Below are positions 23,628 to 30,292 of a stretch of DNA of 34,822 nucleotides, in pieces. Source of the DNA: Alphaproteobacteria bacterium (GTDB lineage: Bacteria > Pseudomonadota > Alphaproteobacteria > Geminicoccales > Geminicoccaceae). Numbering within the stretch: position 1 is the first letter of the stretch; the number at the start of each line of letters is the position of its first letter. The position numbers were made by a program, and so were the translations under genes. The notes beneath the pieces were generated by a model. The model ran no database searches and was not told the DNA's origin. It saw nothing but the letters and a program-made list of their open reading frames with translations. The DNA lies in NCBI GenBank assembly GCA_026982585.1, contig JALSGW010000007.1:1-34822 (forward strand), written 5' to 3'.

Positions 23628-23640
23628 GCGGCGCTCAGCC
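23622..23640. terminator. Palindromic hairpin across two convergent stop codons
   Basis: GGCTGAGC, loop GGC, GCTCAGCC form a perfect 8-bp stem between the eamA-type gene and mazG. The TGA stop of one gene (23625-23627) pairs with the stop complement of the other (23635-23637). No T run follows on either strand, so it may be a weak bidirectional terminator or a 3' end stabiliser. Confidence 0.45.
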
Positions 23641-24435
23641 CGTGCTGTTGGATCGCTCCGTTTCCCGCTGCTTCGCCATCTGCCAGAGCGATTCGAGCTC
23701 CTGGGCGTCCATGGCCGACAGCGTCCTGCCGCGCGCCCGGGCCAGCTCCTCCATGGTCCGAAAGCGTCGCTCGAACCTGCGGTTGGCATCCCGCAGCGCG
23801 TCCTCGGCATCGCACGCAAGCCAGCGGGCGAGATTGACGAGGCTGAACAACAGGTCGCCCAACTCCCGCTGCGCGGCCGATCGGTCTTCCTGCGCGATCG
23901 CCCGTCTGAGCTCGCCCAGTTCCTCCTCCACCTTGGCCAGCACGCCAGCGGTGTCCGGCCAGTCGAATCCCGCCCGCGCCGCCCGCTCCTGGAGCTTGCG
24001 CGCCCGCAAGAGAGCCGGCACCGCCTGCGGCAGGCCGTCGAGAAGGCTCGGCGTGCCCCCCTGCTCTTGGGCCTTGAGCTCCTCCCAATGGCGTCGCTGT
24101 TCCCCGGCGTCGGCGATGCGACGATCGCCGAACACATGGGGATGGCGGCGCACCATCTTGTCGCTCACCGCCTCCGCCACCTCCCGGAAGTCGAACCAGC
24201 CCCGTTCCTCGGCCATCTGGCTGTGGTAGACCACCTGGAGGAGGAGGTCGCCGAGCTCCTCCTTGAGGGCGGCGGGATCCTCCCGGGCGATGGCGTCCGC
24301 CACCTCATAGGCCTCCTCGATGGTGTAGGGGGCGATGCTGTGGAAGTCCTGCTCGAGGTCCCAGGGGCAGCCGCCGTCGGGATCGCGCAGCCGGCGCATG
24401 ATCGCGAGCAGACGCCCAATAGCGCTCTCGGCCAT
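23635..24435 (-). CDS. mazG: Nucleoside triphosphate pyrophosphohydrolase MazG
   Basis: House-cleaning enzyme that hydrolyses (d)NTPs to NMP and pyrophosphate. 266 residues with two MazG domains. The first has GGCPWDLEQDFHSIAPYTIE (21-40), EEAYEVADAI and EELGDLLLQVVYHS, carrying the Mg-binding acidic residues. The linker carries RRHPHVFGDRR. The second domain has VEEELGELRRAI and RELGDLLFSLVNLARW. ATG at 24435 lies 14 bases behind the xseA stop, so the two are co-transcribed. The 3' end faces the transporter gene with a 7-base gap. Confidence 0.95.
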   Translation of the reverse strand: MAESAIGRLLAIMRRLRDPDGGCPWDLEQDFHSIAPYTIEEAYEVADAIAREDPAALKEELGDLLLQVVYHSQMAEERGWFDFREVAEAVSDKMVRRHPHVFGDRRIADAGEQRRHWEELKAQEQGGTPSLLDGLPQAVPALLRARKLQERAARAGFDWPDTAGVLAKVEEELGELRRAIAQEDRSAAQRELGDLLFSLVNLARWLACDAEDALRDANRRFERRFRTMEELARARGRTLSAMDAQELESLWQMAKQRETERSNSTG

Positions 24436-24449
24436 GGTCTCGCTCCGCT

Positions 24450-25925
24450 TCACTCGAAGAGCCCCGGCTGCGATTCGGCCTCCGGCCGGCGGGCTTTGCG
24501 GGGGTCGATGCGCTGCACCGCGAGACGCCCGTCGGCGAATTCGATCTCGAGCCGGCGCGCCCCATCCAGGGCAGCCAGTCGCGGCACGATCCCTCCGCCC
24601 GGCCGGCGCACCAGCGCGTAGCCGCGCTCGAGCACCCGCCGGTGGGAGAGCGCCTCGAGCTGGCGGCCGAGATGGTCGAGCGCCTGCTGCCGCCGTTCCC
24701 ACAGGCCGCGGAAGGCGGCGCGGAGGCGCAGGGTTTCGCGCCCGAGCTCGCGCTCTGCAAGCCGCAGGCGCTCCCGCAGGGGCGCGGGCGTAAGCCGAAG
24801 CGCGATACCCTCAAGACGCGTGCCCTCCCGCTGCAGCCTCTGGGCGGTGAGCTCCACGAGCCGCATCGCCAGGCGCCGCAGCTCGGCCTGCTGTTCGCGC
24901 ATCCTGCGCTTTGGGCTCTGCAACAGAAGGCGTTCGGCGAGGTCGTCCAGCCGCTGGGCGGCATGGCCCAGGAGCAGATGCGGATCGGGAAGCCCGCGGG
25001 CGAGCCCCACGAGCCGTTCGCGGGTGCGATCGAGGAGTCCGAAGACGGCGCGGTCGAGCCGCTCGCCCAGGCTGTGCAGCCCGGCGAGCAGCTCGGCCCG
25101 CACCGGCACCGCCATCTCGGCGGCCGCGGTGGGCGTCGGGGCGCGGCGGTCGGCGGCATGGTCGATGAGGGTGACGTCGGTCTCGTGGCCGACCGCCGAG
25201 ATGAGCGGGATTTCGGAGGCGGCGGCGGCGCGCACCACCACCTCCTCGTTGAAGGGCCAGAGGTCCTCGATGGAACCGCCGCCGCGGGCGACGATCACCA
25301 CGTCCGGACGGGGCACCGGGCCGCCCTCGGGCAGGGCGGAGAAACCGGCGATGGCCGCCGCGATCTGCTCCGCTGCCCCCTCCCCCTGCACCAGCACCGG
25401 CCACAACAGAACCCGCCTCGGAAAGCGTTCGCCGAGGCGATGGAGGATGTCGCGGATCACCGCCCCGCTCGGCGAGGTGACCACCCCGATCACCTCCGGC
25501 AGAAACGGCAGCGGTCGCTTGCGGGCGGGATCGAACAGGCCCTCCGCGGCGAGGCGCCTGCGGCGCTCCTCGAGCAGCAGCATGAGGGCGCCGAGCCCGG
25601 CCGGCTCCAGCGCCTCGACCACGAGCTGGTACTTGGAGCGCGGCGCGTAGGTGGTGATGCGCCCCACCGCCACCACCTCGAGCCCGTCCTCGAGCGCGAT
25701 CCGGAGGCCGGCGGCGGTACCCCGCCACAGCACCGCATCCAACACCGCCCCCTCGTCCTTGAGGGCGAAATAGCAATGCCCGGAGTTGGCCCGCCTGAGG
25801 CCGGAGATCTCGCCTCTGACCCGCACCCGGCCGAAGGCGTCCTCGACGGTGCGCTTGAGCGCCGCCGCGAGCTCGGAGACGGTGAAATCGAACAGATTGT
25901 CCTGGAGATGCGGGATCTCGCTCAT
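24450..25925 (-). CDS. xseA: Exodeoxyribonuclease VII large subunit XseA
   Basis: Large catalytic subunit of the single-strand-specific exonuclease VII. 491 residues from ATG at 25925; TTG at 25934 would add three residues. An N-terminal OB-fold (FTVSELAAALKRTVEDAFGR, VRGEISGLRRANSGHCYFAL) is followed by the catalytic domain with VIGVVTSPSGAVIRDILHRL, ARGGGSIEDLWPFNEE and AVGHETDVTLIDHAADRRAP, then a long coiled-coil of Arg/Leu/Glu-rich helices and a C-terminal segment RGYALVRRPGGG. xseB is not in the window. It shares an operon with mazG and is divergent from the cyclase gene. Confidence 0.96.
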   Translation of the reverse strand: MSEIPHLQDNLFDFTVSELAAALKRTVEDAFGRVRVRGEISGLRRANSGHCYFALKDEGAVLDAVLWRGTAAGLRIALEDGLEVVAVGRITTYAPRSKYQLVVEALEPAGLGALMLLLEERRRRLAAEGLFDPARKRPLPFLPEVIGVVTSPSGAVIRDILHRLGERFPRRVLLWPVLVQGEGAAEQIAAAIAGFSALPEGGPVPRPDVVIVARGGGSIEDLWPFNEEVVVRAAAASEIPLISAVGHETDVTLIDHAADRRAPTPTAAAEMAVPVRAELLAGLHSLGERLDRAVFGLLDRTRERLVGLARGLPDPHLLLGHAAQRLDDLAERLLLQSPKRRMREQQAELRRLAMRLVELTAQRLQREGTRLEGIALRLTPAPLRERLRLAERELGRETLRLRAAFRGLWERRQQALDHLGRQLEALSHRRVLERGYALVRRPGGGIVPRLAALDGARRLEIEFADGRLAVQRIDPRKARRPEAESQPGLFE

Positions 25926-25982
25926 GGGCGCCAAGCTAGGGCAGCGGGCGCGCGGGGAAAAGGTGGCGCGGTCCGGCCACGG

Positions 25983-25996
25983 CGGTTCCGGAACCG
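25983..25996. promoter_or_regulatory. 14-base perfect palindrome between xseA and the cyclase gene
   Basis: CGGTTCCGGAACCG lies in the 159-base divergent gap, 57 bases from the xseA start and 88 bases before the cyclase start. It could be an operator for either gene. No matching site was found elsewhere in the window by eye. No convincing promoter hexamers were found around it, and the rest of the gap shows nothing recognisable apart from the ribosome site AGGGAGG (26071-26077). Confidence 0.35.
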
Positions 25997-26084
25997 GCTT
26001 CCTACTGTCTGCCCGCTCTCGCCACGGGCGCCAAAGGGGCGTATAGGAAGGCCGCGTTCATCGGCGCATCAGGGAGGTATCGTC

Positions 26085-27143
26085 ATGAGCAACGCGATTC
26101 GGACGACGCTCGCCGCGGCGCTGATCGCCGGGCTCGGCGGCGCGGCCTACGCCCAGTGCGCGCCCGACAACTGGCAGGCCTGCGAGGGCAAGCCCTGGGT
26201 GGCGGGCAAGGCGGAGACCCCGATCGGCGAGCGGTGGTGGCCGCATCCGATGTGGGGCGAGGGGGATGAGGCCGGCGCCACCAACTGGTATGCGAAGCCG
26301 GAGGTGGTGCTCAGGGCCCTCGCCGAGGCGGACCGGGGCAAGGTCTACCGGCTCGGCCGCGTCTATGAGGCGGGCATGCCGCTGTTCGGCAACCGCAGCT
26401 TCTCGCTGCGCATCCCCGGCACGCCCACGGGCGGCCCCTTCGGCGCCAATCGCATCATCTGGCACGACGAGTTCCTGAGCACCGAGATCGGCCAGGTGGG
26501 CACCCAGTTCGACGGCCTCGGCCACATCGGCGTCATGGCCGGCGGCGAGGGCGACAAGGACCAGATGTTCTACTACAACGGCTTCACCGAGACCGAGGTG
26601 GGCAGCGCCTACGGCCTCCAGCGCCTGGGCACCGAGAAGCTGCTGCCGATCGTCGCCCGCGGCGTGCTCCTGGACATCGCCGGCGCCAAGGGGGTGGAGA
26701 TGCTCGAGGCCGGCTATGAGATCACCATGGCGGACGTGCGCGCCGCCCTCGAGCGGCAGGGGATGGCCGACTTCCAGTTCCAGCCCGGTGATGCGGTGAT
26801 CTTCCACACCGGCTGGGGCAAGCTGTGGATGAAGGACAACGACAAGTTCAACTCCGGCGCTCCGGGAATCGGCGTTGAGGTGGCCAACTGGCTGGTCGAG
26901 GAGGTACAGGCGGGCGTTGCCGGGGCGGACACCTGGCCGCTCGAGGCGGTGCCCAATCCGGATCCCAACTGCGCCTTCTGCGTCCACCAGATCCTCATCA
27001 CCCGGGCCGGCATCCCCATCCAGGAGAACATGTATCTGGACGAGCTGGTGAACGACGAGGTGTGGGTGTTCACCTACGTCTATTCGCCGGTGCCGATCAA
27101 AGGGGCGACCGGCTCGATCGGCGCGCCGATCGCCATCGACTGA
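26085..27143 (+). CDS. Exported cyclase-family (kynurenine formamidase-like) hydrolase
   Basis: Member of the cyclase fold family whose known members include bacterial kynurenine formamidase and isatin hydrolase. 352 residues, ATG at 26085 with AGGGAGG 7 bases upstream. Residues 1-24 are a Sec signal peptide ending AAYA-Q, so it acts in the periplasm or outside. The metal motif HxGTHxDxxxH reads Q137-V-G-T-Q141-F-D143-G-L-G-H147; a second pair H301 and E314 (VHQILITRAGIPIQENM) matches the C-terminal ligands. Two ligand His are therefore Gln. Four Cys (about 24, 30, 297, 299) could form disulfides. Substrate unknown. Confidence 0.85.
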   Translation: MSNAIRTTLAAALIAGLGGAAYAQCAPDNWQACEGKPWVAGKAETPIGERWWPHPMWGEGDEAGATNWYAKPEVVLRALAEADRGKVYRLGRVYEAGMPLFGNRSFSLRIPGTPTGGPFGANRIIWHDEFLSTEIGQVGTQFDGLGHIGVMAGGEGDKDQMFYYNGFTETEVGSAYGLQRLGTEKLLPIVARGVLLDIAGAKGVEMLEAGYEITMADVRAALERQGMADFQFQPGDAVIFHTGWGKLWMKDNDKFNSGAPGIGVEVANWLVEEVQAGVAGADTWPLEAVPNPDPNCAFCVHQILITRAGIPIQENMYLDELVNDEVWVFTYVYSPVPIKGATGSIGAPIAID

Positions 27144-27167
27144 GGGATGGCGCGAAGGTGAAGGCGC

Positions 27168-27191
27168 GGGGCGGCCCGCACGGGTCGCCCC
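27168..27191 (+). terminator. Hairpin after the cyclase gene
   Basis: GGGGCGGCCC and GGGTCGCCCC pair over 10 bp (one G-T pair) around a GCAC loop. It lies 25 bases after the stop, with CGGCCCTTTAT rather than an immediate T run. A plausible terminator separating the cyclase gene from polA. Confidence 0.5.
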
Positions 27192-27233
27192 GGCCCTTTA
27201 TCCGCACCCCGCATCGCCCTAGCTTGGCTGGCC

Positions 27234-29957
27234 ATGACCGGCCCGCGATCCAAGCGCCTGATCATCGTCGATGCGCCCGGCTACGTTTACCGGGCCTTCT
27301 TCGCGCTGCCGGCGATGACGCGGCCGGACGGCACCCCCATCCAGGCCGTCTACGGCTTCGTCAACATGATGCTCAAACTCCTCGAACGGCATCCCGAGGA
27401 CGACGTGGTGGTCGTCTTCGACGCCAAGGGCCCCACCTTCCGCGAGGAGGTGTACGAACAGTACAAGGCCCAGAGGGAACCGCCGCCCGAGGAGATGCGG
27501 GTGCAGTTCCCGATCCTCAGGGAGGCGGTCTCTGCCTTCGACCTGCCGGTGCTGGAGGTGCCCGGGGTGGAGGCCGACGACGTCATCGCCACCCTGGTGC
27601 GGCGCGCCCGCGAGGCCGGCCGCGAGGTGACGGTGGTGAGCGCGGACAAGGATCTCATGCAACTGGTCGCGCCCGGGGTGCAGCTCTGGCATCCGCTGCG
27701 CGACGAGGCCATCGACGCCGAGGCGGTGCGGGCACGCTTCGGGGTCGGCCCGGAGAAGCTGCGCGACGTGCTGGCGCTCGCCGGCGATCCCAGCGACAAC
27801 GTTCCGGGCGTGCCGGGAATCGGCATCAAGACGGCGGCCAAGCTGATCGAGGAGTTCGGTTCGCTGGAGGCGCTGCTCGCCCAGCTGGATCGCATCAAGC
27901 AGCCCAAGCGGCGCAAGGCGCTCGAGGAGCACGCCGATAAGGCGCGCCTCTCCTACGAGCTGGTCGGTCTCAAGGACCAGGTGCCCCTTCCCCTGACACT
28001 GGACGATCTGCAACGCCGTCCCCCCGACCCCAAGAAGCTGCTCGCCTTCTTCCGGGAGAACGGCTTTCGCTCCCTCATCGCGCGGCTCGAGCAGGTGGCG
28101 GAGGAAGCCGGCCGGAGCCAGGCGCAAGGCGGGAGCGACCGCGCTTCCTACACCACCGTCGACAGCGAGGAGGAGCTTCGAGCCCTGCTCGCCGAGGCGC
28201 TCGAGGAGGGGCGGCTTGCCATCGATCTCGAGACCGACGGCCTCTCGGTGGCCAGCGCCCGGATCGTCGGCATCGCGCTGAGCGTGCGGCCGGGGCGCGC
28301 CTGCTACGTGCCCGTCAACCATCGGGATCACGAGGGCGCGCGGGTCGCGGGACAGCTTCCGCTCGGGCGGGTGCTGGAGCTGCTTGGGCCGCTTTTGGCC
28401 GATCCCTCGGTGCGCAAGATCGGGCACAACCTCAAATTCGATCTCGCCATCCTCAGCCGCTACGGCGTCGAGGTCGCGCCCATCGACGACAGCATGTTGC
28501 TCTCCTATGCCCTCAACGGCGCCCGCCACGGGCACGGGCTGGACGAGCTGGCCAAGCGCTATCTCGGCGTCGACACCCTGAGCTACGGGGAGGTGGCCGG
28601 ACGCGGGCCGAAGCAGGTCACCTTCGATCGGGTGCCGATCGCGCGTGCCACCGCCTATGGGGCCGAGGACGCCGACATCAGCCTGCGGCTCTGGCAGGTG
28701 TTGCGGCGTCAGCTGGTGGAAGAGCGCATGGCGACGGTCTACGAGACCCTGGACCGGCGGCTCGTGCCCATTGTGGCGGACATGGAGCGCATCGGCATCC
28801 GGGTGGACCGGGAGCGGCTGGGCCGGCTCGCCTCGGAGTTCACCCAGCGCCTGGCCGAGCTCGAGGAGGAGGCCTACCGGCTCGCCGGGCGTCGCTTCAA
28901 TCTCGGCTCCCCCAAACAGCTCGCAGAAGTGTTGTTCGGCGAGCTGGGGCTCGAGGGCGGCGGGCGCCGCACCGCCACCGGCGCGCTGTCCACCAGCGCC
29001 GAGGTGCTGGAGGAGCTCGCCGCCCAGGGACACGAGCTGCCGCGGGTGGTGCTGCGGTGGCGGCAGCTGCAGAAACTGCTGCGCACCTATTGCGATTCCC
29101 TCATCCAGCAGGCGGACGCCCAGGACCAGCGGGTGCACACCTCCTTCAACCTCGCCGCCACCGCCACCGGGCGTTTGAGTTCCAGCGACCCCAACCTCCA
29201 GAACATCCCGGTGCGCAGCGAGGAGGGCCGCAAGATCCGCGCCGCCTTCGTCGCCGAGGAGGGGTGGCGGCTTTTGTCCGCGGATTATTCCCAGATCGAG
29301 CTGCGGGTGATCGCCCATCTGGCCGACGTGCCGGCCCTCAAGGAGGCGCTCTTGGCGGGGGTGGATGTGCATGCGGCGGCGGCGGCGCGGATGTTCGACC
29401 TGCCGCTCGAGGTGGTGGACGCCGACCACCGCCGGGCGGCCAAGGTGATCAACTACGGCATCATCTACGGTATCGGCGCCTTCGGCCTCGCCCAGCGGCT
29501 CGGCGTGCCCCAGGACAAGGCGCGCGCTTACATCGACGCCTATTTCGCCCGCTATCCGGAAGTGAAGGCCTATATGGAGCGGACGGTGGAGGAGGCGCGC
29601 AAGCAGGGCTATGTGCGCACCCTCTTCGGGCGCCGCTGCTATGTGGCCGACATCCATCACCGGGTGCCCTCGCGCCGCCACGCCGCCGAACGGCAGGCGA
29701 TCAACGCCCCGGTGCAGGGTACCGCCGCCGACATCATGAAACGCGCCATGATCCGGCTTTCCCATCACCTGCGCGAACGGCGCCTTCGGGCCAGGCTGCT
29801 CCTCCAGGTCCACGACGAGCTGGTGCTGGAAGTGCCCGAGGAGGAGGTGGCCGAGGTGCGGGAGCTGGTGCGGGCGACCATGGCGGGGGCCGCGGCCTTG
29901 TCGGTGCCCCTGGAAGTGGAGGTGGGCGTGGGCCACAATTGGGACGAGGCGCACTGA
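27234..29957 (+). CDS. polA: DNA polymerase I
   Basis: Repair and Okazaki-fragment polymerase, 907 residues. The 5'-3' nuclease domain (about 1-290) has LIIVDAPGYVYRAFFALP, VVFDAKGPTFREE, EADDVIATL, SADKDLMQLV and GDPSDNVPGVPGIG. The 3'-5' exonuclease site looks intact: D331 and E333 (AIDLETDGLS), GHNLKFDLAIL, and YGAEDADISLRLW. Polymerase motif A is ADYSQIELRVIAHLADV (D684), motif C VHDELVLEVPEEE (D861, E862). Motif B reads RRAAKVINYGIIYGIGAFGL, with Tyr741 where E. coli and Taq have Phe. No Shine-Dalgarno sequence is evident before the ATG. HlyU-family gene 17 bases downstream. Confidence 0.97.
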   Translation: MTGPRSKRLIIVDAPGYVYRAFFALPAMTRPDGTPIQAVYGFVNMMLKLLERHPEDDVVVVFDAKGPTFREEVYEQYKAQREPPPEEMRVQFPILREAVSAFDLPVLEVPGVEADDVIATLVRRAREAGREVTVVSADKDLMQLVAPGVQLWHPLRDEAIDAEAVRARFGVGPEKLRDVLALAGDPSDNVPGVPGIGIKTAAKLIEEFGSLEALLAQLDRIKQPKRRKALEEHADKARLSYELVGLKDQVPLPLTLDDLQRRPPDPKKLLAFFRENGFRSLIARLEQVAEEAGRSQAQGGSDRASYTTVDSEEELRALLAEALEEGRLAIDLETDGLSVASARIVGIALSVRPGRACYVPVNHRDHEGARVAGQLPLGRVLELLGPLLADPSVRKIGHNLKFDLAILSRYGVEVAPIDDSMLLSYALNGARHGHGLDELAKRYLGVDTLSYGEVAGRGPKQVTFDRVPIARATAYGAEDADISLRLWQVLRRQLVEERMATVYETLDRRLVPIVADMERIGIRVDRERLGRLASEFTQRLAELEEEAYRLAGRRFNLGSPKQLAEVLFGELGLEGGGRRTATGALSTSAEVLEELAAQGHELPRVVLRWRQLQKLLRTYCDSLIQQADAQDQRVHTSFNLAATATGRLSSSDPNLQNIPVRSEEGRKIRAAFVAEEGWRLLSADYSQIELRVIAHLADVPALKEALLAGVDVHAAAAARMFDLPLEVVDADHRRAAKVINYGIIYGIGAFGLAQRLGVPQDKARAYIDAYFARYPEVKAYMERTVEEARKQGYVRTLFGRRCYVADIHHRVPSRRHAAERQAINAPVQGTAADIMKRAMIRLSHHLRERRLRARLLLQVHDELVLEVPEEEVAEVRELVRATMAGAAALSVPLEVEVGVGHNWDEAH

Positions 29958-29974
29958 GCGCGGGAGGGACCGAC

Positions 29975-30262
29975 GTGGCGCTCGGCAGATGGTTCAAACG
30001 CCTCTTGGGGGGCTCGCCGGAGCCCGCCGAGGGCAGGCCCGTGCCCTATGGGGACTATACCATCACCCCGACCCCGATGCGCCAGGGCGGGCAGTTCCTC
30101 ACCGCCGGCGTGATCCGCAAACAGACCCCCGAAGGGGTCAAGGAGCACCGCTTCATCCGCGCCGATACCCATGCGAGCGAGGAGGCGGCGCGGGACTTCG
30201 CCGTCCACAAGGCGAAGCAGATCATCGACCAGCTCGGCGACCGCATCTTCGAGGAACGCTGA
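29975..30262 (+). CDS. Small HlyU-family protein
   Basis: 95 residues, GTG start with GGGAGGG 6 bases upstream. The pattern VPYGDYTITPTPMRQGGQFL, TAGVIRKQTPEG, KEHRFIRADTHASEEAAR and KAKQIIDQLGDRIF matches the family named after the Vibrio activator HlyU (PF10115 as I recall). It has an N-terminal basic helix (LGRWFKRLLGG). Despite the family name, no recognised DNA-binding motif is visible, and a regulatory role is unproven in alphaproteobacteria. Likely co-transcribed with polA (17-base gap). It converges with the flavoprotein gene, leaving 30 bases, which hold only a weak 6-bp dyad. Confidence 0.82.
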   Translation: MALGRWFKRLLGGSPEPAEGRPVPYGDYTITPTPMRQGGQFLTAGVIRKQTPEGVKEHRFIRADTHASEEAARDFAVHKAKQIIDQLGDRIFEER

Positions 30263-30292
30263 GCAGAGCGCGGTTCGCCGTGCCGCCGGCGC

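Noticed and set aside
25926..26034. Repeat GGGCGCCAA at 25926 and 26026, exactly 100 bases apart
   Set aside because: Nine-base G+C-rich repeat, one copy overlapping the xseA start region; chance is a sufficient explanation.
27219..29954. A 911-codon open frame antisense to polA
   Set aside because: Mirrors polA almost end to end, as expected from G+C-rich codons with few stops in that phase; the His/Gln/Gly-rich translation matches no family, while the plus strand encodes all Pol I motifs.
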